Positions 23,822 through 35,135 of a stretch of 64,000 bases of DNA are shown in pieces. Both the position numbers and the translations under genes were made by a program. The notes under the pieces were generated by a model. It was not told the DNA's origin and searched no databases. It was given only the letters and a program-made list of their open reading frames with translations. The DNA comes from Pyrus communis (taxonomy: Eukaryota > Streptophyta > Magnoliopsida > Rosales > Rosaceae): NCBI RefSeq assembly GCF_963583255.1, contig NC_084813.1, forward strand, positions 22,686,002-22,750,001, written 5' to 3'. Numbering within the stretch: the first letter of the stretch is position 1; every line of letters starts with the position of its first letter.

Positions 23822-26800
23822 TCAAAGCATCCATCCAGGGATGAAACAGTTCACTTGCTGGGCATTAGTTGTAGCACTCATCTGCTCTGACCCCGCTGCA
23901 GAGTACCTGTAAATTAATCAAAGTAATTAGCATCTAATTAAGCTATTAATGTAGTTTAACATAACTTATTCAGATGAATAATTAAAAATTAAATACTAGT
24001 ATAATTACCCCATTTGCAAAGTGGGATTGCAATCTAAAGGCTGGAAGAATCCTTGGGATTGAGCATGGTGATGCTGGGTTGCATATGCCATACCCTGGTC
24101 ACCACCTTCCCATGATTGTCTAAGTTGATTTCTTGAACTAATTTCATCCAACTGCAATATATTCATATGGTAATATTATTTCATGTCATATATTCTAAAT
24201 TAATAAAAAGCGCATATTGGACCGTCGTGAGACTTGTTAGTTTTTTCATACTAATGACAGCATTGCAATTAAAAGAGCACATTAATAATTTAACAGTGAG
24301 CCATGAGACAGAAATTTACCTTCATTGTCAAATCCCTGTTGGCTTCTATTAACAGTTGTTCCTGTAATTAGAACAAGGTATATTATTTACTTTTAAGCAC
24401 ATGAAGCTGCAATGCTTTCATTTCTCAGCAAAACTGAAAGGCATGCACATACCTTGTTCTGAAGGTCAGAAAGTTGGTCCAGCATGTACTGGGTCTGCAA
24501 AGCAAGATGAGATGAACGATTAATGCCACATCTCCTAAAAGAGCTGAAGGGGATAGTTCAAGCCAATACTTCATTAAAGTCTGAAGGGTTTGCTTGAGAA
24601 CGCTTTCTGAATGGCTAAATGCGCTTCCAAATAACGAAAAGTGGTTATGGCTATGCTAGGCATAACTTAAAGTTGTTTGAATCCTCAAAGCACTTTTACT
24701 AAAAGATTTGTTGTGTTTCTATTGAATCACTTCGAGCAGAAGCACTTAAGAGAAAAAGTGTTTTGGACATAAGGAATCTCAAACGGGCCCTAAAAATGCA
24801 TGATAAAATCTGCCATATGGTGAATGCATAACTCATTTGATTTTAAACTGGTGTTACCTTAGTGGACCTAACTTGCTTCAAGGAGCCCTCAAGTTGACGC
24901 TCAAGCTGCTCAAGCTCCTTTGTGTTTAATGGACCCAAGTCCTCACCAAGAAGATTTCTATATGATTCATCATAAGTTGAAATTATTCTTCAAAAATGTT
25001 AACTTCTAAGCGGTAAACAATTCCATGAAGACCACTGTCCATTGTGCTTAATTTATAATTCACAAATGATTCTTTACCTCTGAGTTCGTTGTAGGGACTC
25101 ATATCTACCTTTGAGTTTCATGTACTCACGATAGCTGCTCTGCTATATATACATGCATGGCAACAAAAATGTATTAGCCACATTCTGTTTCTTCTACGCG
25201 AGAGGAATCTATAAGCCAAACATTCTAAAGGCCGAGTAAAAGGTTTTAAATTTATACACAGTACAGAAAACTAGCAATTTGTTAAGTGTTACCTCAAGTT
25301 CCTTTGCAGGTCTGTTAACTTGATCCACTGCACCATAACTGCATTTTTGGTACCTGTCTAGCGTTTTGAGAATGCTAAAGAAGGGAGGAGAAAAGGAGGA
25401 AAAGAAAACGACCAGTTAATTAGGATAATAAAAGATCCAAAATTTTAGGTATGAGAAGAAACCATGGCATGCATGGTAAATCCATGTTGTAGAACTATTT
25501 CCTTCCCCACAAAAGACATATAGCCAAAAACTTCCTACTCAATTGACTTAAACCTGTTCAGGGAAACTGATATACTTCTGTGAATCTTTCCGGCTCTCAA
25601 AATAGTGGACTACCGTAACGAAACCAACTACATGTCTTTTTTTTTTTTTTTTAATTTTTTTATAAAAAGATTGATATAAACTTGGCACGTTTCAAGTGAT
25701 TGCTTAGGCTTAGCTAGTTGTATATATTCACTCATCATACAAACGTAGATACGATTTATAGTTACAAGAAAATAGGAACATCAAATATAATATCTTATTA
25801 CTTGAAGTATTATAAATCAAAAGTTTAATATATGATGATAGTATAAGAACAAACTTGTTAATTTCTAATTTTCCATGCATAATTCTGATACAGAAAATTA
25901 ATTCTACAAAGTATAAATTAATGCATTTATGACAGAATAGTCATCTTAACTAATGTATTTAGCATATCAATATGCCGTGTATTCTTTTATCGTTGCATTT
26001 TTGTTCATCACCCTCAAGTGCTCAAGTGGTAGTAACTCATCACTCTATTTATCATTGTTGGATTAATTTAAATTTTGAGATTTATGTCTATCCACTAACA
26101 GATTCCGAAAATTAAACTCATCTAACGATAATACATAGGGTGATGAGCATCATCATTACTTGAGGGTGGTGAGCAAAAATATTCCGAGATAAAATCTTCT
26201 ACACCCAAAATAGGTGTGGCCTCTCTGTGGCCCCAATCATTGTTTGACATATATTAAGTTTATGACAATAAAACTAAGAAAAGTTAAGTTTATAATACGT
26301 GTCAGTCAACAATTAAAGTCACTGCACTATTTTGACAGCAGAAGATTTGGTCTCAAATATTCCCATTCTTTCATGCTAGCAACCAATAGTGACATAGTCA
26401 GTTACCCAAATATAACTCCATTACAATTTACAATAAAGCAAGGATTTGCTCATTTTACTCAAGAAGGGTTAACTAACAATATATTAATACTTACATAGTT
26501 ATATGTATATTAATTCTCATACAGGACAACTTTGCGTATTGTGTTGTCAAACTTTAAAATTGGACAACTGGTTAAAACAAAAAGGTACATGATCGACAAT
26601 TGAAATTGACAACATAATACAACTACATCCTTATAGTTAGTATTAACAACAAATATACTAGTTTTTTTCTTTCACGGCATGAGAACATAAACACAAGAAT
26701 TTTATTTCAAAACGTAAAGGGCTTTAATTCTGTTTGAAATAAATTATATTAAAAGAAAAAGATAATGACACAAACCAAATTCATCATAAGATAATGTTAG

Positions 26801-29520
26801 AGACACCAAAATTTTAAACCAAATGACCTGTTACATTAGGAAATAAACATGTTAATCAATACTTAAGTAATAATCCAATTATTAACAATTTACAAAATTT
26901 AGTCTTTCAAACATCACCCTTTATCAAATATCTTCATCAAGATTACAAAAATACCTTTGTTGAAACTTTTTACTTAAACCAAATGTATGGTTCTGATTGG
27001 ACATCTTTTCATATTAGAAAGTACGTATATACCAAACTAATTAGTTCGAAAACTTGCCTCTCATTCCTTGCATTGGATTTGAACCAAATTTTCTTTTCAA
27101 TTTTGTATACTATCTGTTTCAATGGATATGGCCATCCACTTCTTGGTTAAATCTGTTTGGTTTATGAATATCCTACACATACCTGAAAATATAATAAATC
27201 CTGAACCCCCACACGGCAAAACCCTAAATATTTTCTCAAGAACACAATGGAAAACTATAATTTCCACTGTTAAAACTTAACAAACATGATTTGCATGCAC
27301 AACAGACATACATATATAATCACAAAGAATGCTAAAGAGAAATAAAAAAATACAGTCTTTAAGAAGTGGTGAAGCAAAAAGAAGAAAAACTTTAATTTCT
27401 CTTTAACTCATGATTTGAAAGATGTCACACAGCTTATAATCCACTGTGCAATAGATAGAGTTCTTTACTGATAGATGTGTCAAAATATACGGATTTCAGA
27501 ACAAAAACAATCGCAACGAACTTTCTCAAAGCCATGCCACAGAACTGTGAGTCCCAAATTCTATAGGGAAAGAAATATAGGATAATTATGATCTCGGGCG
27601 TTTGATACTCACACCTCCGGAGCCAATCCGCCATCCTCTCTTTCACTCAATCAAGTCACACGAGGAGACTAGCTAGAACAAGATAGTGCAAAAGATGAAC
27701 TTTAATTTTATCTAATTAAATAAGTCTATATGAATTTTAATTATAGAATAACGATCTTTACACTCTCGTTTTCTGCTTTTGCACTTCTCCCTTTGGTATT
27801 TCCCCCCCCTTTAAAACCCCTTAATTTGTTCAGCCCTAAGGATAGAAAAAGAGAGATGAATGAAATGAGAGAAAATTGGAGTGCAAAAATTACTTCTTTA
27901 TTATAGGAATTTTTTTTGAAATGTCATATGAACTTATACACATATTTCAATATGTCATGTGAACTAAAATTTTAAGTGATTTGTCCTACTAACTTTCCGA
28001 AATCATTAATTTGTCATTTCTTCTTCTCTAAGCTTCTATCTCTCTGAGCTTCTCTCTCTACTTTCTCTGTCAGTTTCTTTGCTTCTCACACTTGGTTAAC
28101 AAAGGATGAGATGACAAATTAATAATTTCAAAAAGTTTGTATGACAAATTGTTTAAAACTTTAGTTCATATGACAAATTTAATTAAAAAGGTGTATAAGT
28201 TTTGAACTAAAAAAAAAAAAAGTGTAAAAGTTTATATGATATTTCAAAAATATTTCCCCTAATTATATATATTTCACAACTAGATTCTAGACATGGAAAG
28301 GGAAGAACTTAATTGCAAAGAAATATAAAGACAATTTTTTTTTTTTCATTCAACAAAAAAAAGGAGACAGTCCTTTCTTGCAAAGAAGAAATCAAGTTAG
28401 AAGAAAAAACTCCAGAGATCAAGTAAAATGGGAATGTTTATGCTTCAGATCCAGTAATACAAGAACTAGTACCCAAAAAACTAACAAAATATCAGTTTGT
28501 GCAATCTGCAGGTATATGAGATTAGATGAAAAACAAGAACCTTAATTAGCTATGCAACAATTAGTATCCCAAAAATGCAAGAGTTTGCCCCAAAAATTGA
28601 ACAAAATATCATTTGGTGCAATCAGATAGATGGAAGTAGATGAAAACCCAACACCTTAAACATCTAATGCAAGAATTAGTATCCGAAAAAATGAAAAAAA
28701 AAAAATCACTCTGTGAAACCAGATACCTGAATTAAATGAAAACTTAACACCTTAATTAGCTAAACAGCACACACACAAACACACACAAACACACACACAC
28801 ACATATATATATATAGCACAAAAATTAATTTTAGAAAAGGATAAGAAAATTAATCTTTTTTGGTAATCGAACTTAAAATTAATATCATCAGCCTTTTGAG
28901 ACTGTATAATTAAAATTTTCAATATATATAGCACTAAAATTTGATTTCAAGAAAAAGAAAAAATTTAGAAATAGATGCTTATGAAATTAATCAATTAAGC
29001 ATAAAAGAGAGAAAATTATGAAAGAGGCCTTCACTTGTTGAAGCAATTAAAATCATATATATGGATCCAAATGAAACCTTGAAGAAATCAACATTTGTAT
29101 CATCAGCTATATGAAAAATAATTAATTAAACAATTAAAAAGAGAGAATCTTTGTGAAAGGCTTGCACTAATAGAGCCTAGAAGCAATTAAAATCGTATAA
29201 TATTGATCCCAATGAAACCCACGAAGAAATCAAAGAAACTAGAGAGAGCAATTAACAGATCCCAACTCAAATCCAGAAATTAAAGAAGCAAATAAAAAAA
29301 ATGATCAGACCATATAATTATACATAAGGAATTACCTAGAGCTGCTGCAAAACTCATAGAGCTTGCCACGGTTGGAGAAGATGATGAGAGCAACCTCAGC
29401 ATCACAGAGAACGGAGAGCTCATAAGCTTTCTTCAGAAGCCCATTTCTTCTCTTTGCAAATGTGACTTGCCTGTTTATCTTGTTCTCTATCCTCTTGAGC
29501 TCCACTCTTCCTCTCCCCAT
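23822..29520 (-). CDS. SEP1/2-like: MADS-box transcription factor, SEPALLATA1/2 type
   Basis: E-class MIKC MADS protein. SEP proteins bridge other MADS factors into tetramers that specify floral organs; in fleshy-fruited Rosaceae the SEP1/2 class also promotes fruit development and ripening. Minus-strand exons are 29520-29336, 25374-25293, 25139-25078, 24957-24858, 24494-24453, 24361-24320, 24151-24009 and 23906-23822. Lengths are 185/82/62/100/42/42/143/85, total 741 nt, 246 residues plus TGA. The MADS domain is residues 1-60 ([20 protein letters not shown]). The K domain spans about 90-175 ([40 protein letters not shown]). The C region is Gln/His-rich ([20 protein letters not shown]). The end, NCFIPGWML, is the SEP terminal activation motif. 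An in-frame ATG five codons upstream is ignored because the family start MGRG is unambiguous. Intron 1 is 4.0 kb. It lies in the same orientation 13.3 kb upstream of the FUL-like gene. Confidence 0.96.
24578..24793. mobile_element. hAT-like MITE in SEP-like intron 4
   Basis: Approximate inverted ends: AGGGTTTGCTTGAGAAC on the left and GGAATCTCAAACGGGCCC on the right. The interior has GCACTTTTACTAAAAG- and AGAAGCACTTAAGAG-type words, as in other plant hAT foldback elements. About 215 bp, noncoding. Confidence 0.55.
26789..26932. mobile_element. Small MITE in SEP-like intron 1
   Basis: Left end GATAATGTTAGAGACACCAAA; right end TTTAGTCTTTCAAACATCACC; interior words CAAATGACCTGTTACA and AATAAACATGTTAATC. 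These match the family seen at 18049 and 47323. Noncoding. Confidence 0.5.
27903..28257. mobile_element. Palindromic MITE in SEP-like intron 1
   Basis: The two halves are imperfect inverted repeats. Left: GAAATGTCATATGAACTTAT and ACTTTCCGAAATCATTAATT. Right: AATTAATAATTTCAAAAAGT and TTTATATGATATTTC. About 355 bp, noncoding, with a CT-rich centre. Confidence 0.6.
28455..28760. repeat. Degenerate tandem repeat, about 100-115 bp period, three copies
   Basis: Copies each contain a CAAGAATTAGTATCCCAAAA-like word, an AACAAAATATCA(G/T)TT(T/G)GTGCAATC word (decayed in copy three) and an AACACCTTAATTAGCTA-like word. They start near 28460, 28556 and 28670, in SEP-like intron 1. No function known. Confidence 0.7.
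28768..28815. repeat. (CA)n-(TA)n compound microsatellite
   Basis: ACACACACAAAC-type repeats followed by TATATATATATA, in SEP-like intron 1. Confidence 0.9.
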
Positions 29521-29716
29521 GTCCTTAATTACCAAAAATATTATTTTGTGTATCTAATCTCCAAAAGTTTTGATCTTGACAATATTTTCTTTCCCTTTCT
29601 TGTTCTTCTCTCTCTCTTTGGTACAAACTGATCCTCCTTTTCTAGGTCAGTACCAAACTGTAACCAAATTTGTGAAACGCAAGAGAAACTTAGATACTCA
29701 CTCAGTTGGAAAACCC

Positions 29717-29719
<3 letters not shown>

Positions 29720-29751
<32 letters not shown>

Positions 29752-29769
29752 GAAGAGAGAGAGAGAGAT
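29720..29769. repeat. (GA)n tract upstream of the SEP-like start
   Basis: About 50 bp of GA with one interruption, roughly 200 bp upstream of the ATG on the minus-strand gene. There it reads (CT)n and probably lies in the 5' UTR or core promoter. GAGA/CT tracts of this kind are common in plant 5' leaders. Confidence 0.9.
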
Positions 29770-32700
29770 TAGAGCTGGTTGTCTTGTAGTTCTGTCTCTT
29801 GAGTGATGGCTTATCTTCTTAACCTCAGGTTCCAATCCTGATTTTTCTTTTGGGTCAATAACCTCAGGTTCCAATCTACACCCAGAAACTCTGAAATGAA
29901 ATTTAGGGTTGTGTTCTTTATAGTTTCATATAAAGTCTCCTTTTTTATTTTATTTTTGTTTTGTACTATTTCTTCTGTGTGAGAGAATTCCACAACCAAT
30001 CACAGTTTGAGCGCGTTTGGCTGTCTCTGTATGTCTCCATACTTACCACATATATCTTTGAAAGAAAAGATTTTTGTGTCACATGTACTGTTCTGAAATT
30101 ATGTCATTTACTAATTTGACCATTACAATTTTGCAACATGAAATCATTATTTTGGTTGTCCTTCGTCAGTTTCCTGACGAGTTTGAATCAAATTATTATG
30201 GTTGGCCATTGTATATGGTTTAGTCTAATTTCCACTCCTTATTTCTTGTTTAGGGTGATTACAAAATCATGGCTTTCAACGACATCCTAAGAATGGATAT
30301 TTTTAGATATTAGTAGTTGTATAGAAGAATGGATATGATATAGATATTGATATTAAAATTACATCATGAGGTTTTGAAATTGTATCAATCTATATTTTGA
30401 CTGCATGGATGGTTGATCCTTTGTTAATTGAGATTTTGTCATGGTTGGTCTTTGAAATTGAAAATTAATCAATAATTGGTCCCTAAAAATGAGTGTGACA
30501 AATCAATTTGGTTATTCCATTGCCTTTCCGAAATTTTTAGTTTCATGAACCATTTTGATCCATGTGATTTCAGGAACGTATCGTGATTAAAACCCCTGTT
30601 AGTTTGATGTCGGGATAGATGATGTAACATTTCTGGGGTGTAAAAGCCACACTTGAAACATTATGGCAAACTATGTAACTAGTTGTCGTTTTGGGATACA
30701 AATTTAGAATGGGTTAAGAAGAAGAAGAAGAAGCTTCGTGATGACTATTGTAGGTCCATGTAATGAAGCACCAAAATGCTTAAAAGTCCACAATTCATAG
30801 ATTAATATGATTTCAAAACATTTGAATATCATGTGAGAAAATAAAAACTTTGTGGCCCCATTTTGAAGAACTACCCTAATCACGTCAAGACGCTTGTGAA
30901 CAAACATTATTTTTTTAAAAAAAAAAATATTCTCTAAAGGACATTAGCAATGAGCATGTCATTTAGTTAGTTAAGAGCATTATCTTGCTGTAAATGTACT
31001 AAGTTCGAATCTTCCATCCTCGAGATTCTTAGTATAAAAATAAGCATTAAGAAAAAAGAAAAAAGAGATCATATTTCACAAATGATTTGGGAGGTGGTAC
31101 TACACGCAATATGGCGCGTGGTCATTTGTACCTGTTCGAGTTAAAAATGGCCCGTATGATATCTATTATTCTCACAAGTAGTAGAACGTCGGTCACTTTG
31201 TGATTTTTTTTTTTTAGTGTTTAAAGAACACGGTTAGGTATACTAAGTATTATAATACAATAGTTGAAATTTCTTTTTAAGTATCCCACCACTTTATATT
31301 ATAATACTTGGTGTACCGATCCATGTTCTCGCTACAATGAAAAATCTCTCGTCACGTACCTTGAAACAGGTCTGTTTGTTCCTCACTAGCTTGATCTTTC
31401 TTTTTTAAAATAGAAAATAAAATTGGTGACCAAAAAATGCACCCTGCAACATAGCAACCTCTATCAAGTTTTTGCCAAATTAGAGATGTGAAAAAGAATT
31501 TGAGACACATCAAATCCTAATTATAAATTTATTAGCCGCAAGAGTAAATAATATTGTTACAAGCGTTACAGTTATTGGTTACGTTGTAAGAGTTAGTTTA
31601 GTTGTATTTTTCTTCCCGCACCGAATGAATTCTCATTCAAACTTTATTTTCTTTCAATACCTTAATTTTTGAGAATGTAGTACCCCAAACAATGTATTAC
31701 CATAACCACAATAATGTAAGAGACAAGAACCAATGAACCACCAACTTTAGAATGAAAGAACCATTTCAAGAACAAAAGGGTTACGAAAGCGTCCTTAACC
31801 TTTAACTTTGACATGGCTAGCTAACCAGCCTTATATAGAAGATAAACCTTGTTTGATAGGGTTACATGGTTACCACAATTCTCACACAGCGTGAAACCAT
31901 CATGAGGCAGTGTGAGACCAAAATATAGAGTTTTATGCTTGTTACTAGATCATGCATCATCCAGTTAAGCATTTTTTGTAGGGAATGACTTTAGAATGAG
32001 GTCGTGCGAAATCAAAATACGGAGATTCTCATGCTTGTGACCAGGTCATCATCCAACGGCTGACATTCACAGTAGGAAAGTAAATAACATCCATTGCATA
32101 TAGTGGGGCCTTCAGCACTGTCAAAAGTCTAACCAGACGCGTAAATAGGATGCCAAGGATTGGTTTTTCTACAAAGCCAGAAGTGGTACGTTGCTTCGAC
32201 CGGAGGGCAAACCAGATTTGCCGAATGCAAGAAGGGCATTCAAATTGCATGGTCAAAAAAGAAAAGGCATGTACTCGAGGATGGGTAGTTCGGTCAATTC
32301 ACAACCACATTGCCATATGAAGACAGCCCACGTGGGTGCAGGATAATCCAATACCCAAAATGGAAAAAGATGTGTGATTTTCTTTCAAGTTGCAACAACT
32401 GATGGAACGTATATGGCATATGTGACAATTCCAGGCAATTTTTTGCGGCCACAAAAATAAATAAATAAATATATATATATATATAAAAGGCAGGTAGGTT
32501 TCTTCATATATAATTGAATACAAAATAAACGGTTGAAATATTTTATTTGAACCCATTTATTTATTTTACATCTGCATTGAACCTAAAAACTTCTTTAATA
32601 AAATTTCAACATTGCCCTGAAATAAATAAAAAGGATTTGAAAACAATTAGAACTTGTATATGCTCCAGCCACCATCGAGAAAAACACATTGGGAGGTTTC

Positions 32701-33117
32701 ACGCTGCCCAGCAAACCAGGACACCGCTCCTTTTTTTTTTTTTTTTTTTTTTTCCGGTAGACACAATTGAAACTCCGACGAACCCAATCGATGCTCTCCT
32801 TTCTCTCTTTCTTGCTTCTTTATGCGAACTCGGATTCGATCAATTAGGAAAGAGAGGGGCAGCTGAAAATTGGTGTTGATGGAGAATGGTGTGGAGCCAT
32901 GACAATGCATGGTGGTTCACATTCTTCTCAAGGTTATGTGAAGAGCGAGGAAAAGAAAAAGAAGAAAAAGAATGGAAGGAATTAACCATCGTCGACGACC
33001 TCGATCAGGATAAAATTTTGCCATTGTTTGGTTTGGGTTCGTATGAAAAGATGGTGAGGTGCAGTGGTGCGGTGAGTTTAAGGTTATTGGTGTAGAGAGA
33101 ATTCACCATCTTTATTT
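29770..33117. other. SEP-like promoter side and intergenic DNA
   Basis: AT-rich spacer. It holds a SINE-like copy (about 30948-31065), a T-run at 32731-32753 and dispersed simple repeats. ORFs around 32547-33095 are low-complexity and unsupported. No gene recognised. Confidence 0.5.
30948..31065 (+). mobile_element. tRNA-derived SINE-like element
   Basis: An A-box-like TTAGTTAGTTAAGAGCATT, then a B-box-like AAGTTCGAATCTTCC, then an A-rich tail (AAGAAAAAAGAAAAAAG). The order and spacing match the element at 12795-12960. Confidence 0.55.
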
Positions 33118-33353
33118 AGAGCTCGTTTGGATATGTTTTTAAAATGATTGAAGGCGCTTTGGATGAAAATATTTTTTAAAACAATCCTTAGTAAAAATGC
33201 TAATAAATTCTAGAAAATCACTTAAAGTGTTTCCTGGAAGAAGCACATAACTGATGCTTTTCGTAGAAAACACTTAAAAATGCTTTTGGAATCTAAAAAT
33301 ATTTTCTCTAAAAACACTTTCAGTCATTTTAAAAGTACATACAAACGAGCTCT
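33118..33353. mobile_element. hAT-like MITE with AGAGCTCGTTTG ends
   Basis: Terminal inverted repeat is perfect over 12 bp: AGAGCTCGTTTG on the left and CAAACGAGCTCT on the right. The interior is self-complementary (AAAGCACTTA-, AAAACACTTTCAGTCATTTT-type). It is 236 bp. Flanks on both sides are T/A-rich (TTTATTT), so a target duplication is suggested but not decisive. Confidence 0.75.
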
Positions 33354-33660
33354 TATTTATTTTTCTTATTTATTAAGGGCAAATTTGTAAGTTTGGTGGA
33401 AAAAAATTATTTTAGTTTGGTGTAGATAGAAATAAAACAAATGAATCCAAATAAAACTTCCCTAAAAGATTTCAGAAATTAAAGGAATGAAAGAATATTA
33501 CAATACCAACCTCCTCAGGTTTTGAGGTCCTTTGCGTCCCCACAACTCGCTAGCACTCGATTCCCAGACAAGGGGTAATAATGTCATTGGAAGAAATTTT
33601 TCTCTTCCCTCGACAAAATTATTAGGGTTTCTTCATTTTTCTTCCTTCATTTATTGACAA

Positions 33661-33693
<33 letters not shown>
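33661..33693. repeat. (CA)n-(TA)n microsatellite
   Basis: ACACACACAC followed by ATATATATATA. Confidence 0.9.
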
Positions 33694-33714
33694 ACATTTT
33701 TTTTTTATAAAAAT

Positions 33715-33830
33715 TTGTTATATATATGTGAGAGATCTTAGATTTGATTCTAGTCAAAGATAAAATTTGAGGCTAAAGATACCCCTCCCTTTAATGTAGA
33801 TAATATCGTTTATTCAATTTTTATTTTTAT
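33715..33830 (+). mobile_element. SINE-like remnant
   Basis: TGTGAGAGATCTTAGATTTGATTC resembles the B-box region of rosaceous SINEs and is followed by a decayed body. The A box is not clear. Motif-only call. Confidence 0.4.
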
Positions 33831-34015
33831 TTTAATAACACATACATTATCTCTAAAATGTCGATTTATTAAATTATATACGGTAAAATACTAAAATATG
33901 CATGCGATTCGTATGAGCATATATACGTGATCTTTCACGTAATGTATCTTCGTGGTTTAGGGTTTAGCTGTTAGGTATCAAAATATAATAATTAAGAAGA
34001 AAATGAAAAAAATTA

Positions 34016-34251
34016 AGGCTAGTTTGATAGTTATTTTAAAATAGCTGAAAACGTTTTTGGTGAAATATTTTTAGAACCAATTCTCAGTAAAATGCAAGTT
34101 AATTCTGGAAATGCACTTGAAGTCAAGTGCTTTCTGCAAAAAAAGCATAATTGATACTTCTTGCAGAAAATATTTCAAGCATTTTTGGAACTCAAAAATA
34201 TTTACACTAAAAGTGTTTTCGGTCACCTTAAAAATATTTCCAAACAAACCC
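34016..34251. mobile_element. hAT-like MITE, relative of 33118-33353
   Basis: Left GGCTAGTTTGATAGTTATTT and right AAATATTTCCAAACAAACCC are weak inverted ends. The interior CACTTGAAGTCAAGTGCTTT and ACACTAAAAGTGTTTTCGGT words are shared with the element 0.9 kb upstream. Noncoding and more decayed. Confidence 0.55.
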
Positions 34252-34765
34252 TTATCTTCTAAAATATCAACAACATAATTATTTCTACAATTTTTTTTGG
34301 TGACATGAGAAGTGACTGAATGGCGTTTCTTTGATAGGAATATTAGAATCCATGGTACATTGCATATGGAATTAAAGTGATGTTTGGTACGTACGACAGT
34401 TTTTTTAAGTTATGAACCACAACCATGCATGGGCATGATGTTAAAGATGCATGAGTACAATTATTCAGTGTGTGGAACCCACCTAAATTATTCCTCTTCA
34501 GATTAGACTTCAGAATTGTATATCTACGACAGATATTTTAGTATACTTTGTGTTACGAGTATGCATAAAAATTTATGAAACATGTATATGTATTAGAGCA
34601 ACTCCACCATTGCAAATGCCCCTAGGGTAAGTAACTATTGAATAGCCTCTAATGAATAGTAACTGTCTTTTGCATCTCTACCCCTACACTGAATAGTCAT
34701 GGCAATAGACAATAGGCAATAAAATATTAGTTTTTTTTATTTTATAAAATAATTTTATTTGTAAT

Positions 34766-35035
34766 TTGGATAAGATTTTTAATCGTTCTCGTTGCCCCAC
34801 ATGTCATTATCCGAGAAGACAAATTTTGGTGATAGAATTCGATAAGATATTTATCCAATGCCCTCGTGCCACGTGTCGTTACCTTTTCAGAATCATTGAG
34901 GATAGATTTCCGATAAGATTTTTAACCAATCATGTCGCGCCACGTGTCACAATCTGAAGACAATCTTTGAGGATAGATTTCAATTAGATTTTTAACGAAT
35001 CACGGCATGCCACGTGGCATTATCTACAACATAAT
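34766..35035. repeat. Four degenerate tandem repeats of about 71 bp with G-box-like cores
   Basis: Units start at a GATAAGATTTTTAA-like word (about 34769, 34841, 34911; ATTAGATTTTTAACG near 34983). Each ends in a (C/G)CACRTG(T/G) word: CCACATGTC, CCACGTGTC, CCACGTGTC, CCACGTGGC. They sit in the 5' subterminal region of the Harbinger element, 100-370 bp before its transposase start. A single CCACGTGTC also occurs near the other end at about 38392. Confidence 0.85.
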
Positions 35036-35135
35036 CCTTTCTTTTTCCTCCATATAACCCACCATCCAAAACCAGAAATCACACACCAAATTCAAAATCT
35101 CTATCATTATTCATACTTTCTGTTTCCTTCTTACA

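Larger units (their letters stand above)
25375..29335 (-). other. Large first intron of the SEP-like gene
   Basis: A 4.0 kb AT-rich intron between the MADS exon and exon 2. It holds two MITEs (26789-26932 and 27903-28257), degenerate tandem repeats (about 28455-28760), (CA)n/(TA)n at 28768-28815 and a repeated 55-bp segment near 29037 and 29180. No coding sequence was recognised. Confidence 0.8.

Noticed and set aside
32547..32910. 110- and 87-codon ORFs near a T-run
   Set aside because: Low-complexity runs (poly-Phe/Lys) from the homopolymer; no splice or family support.
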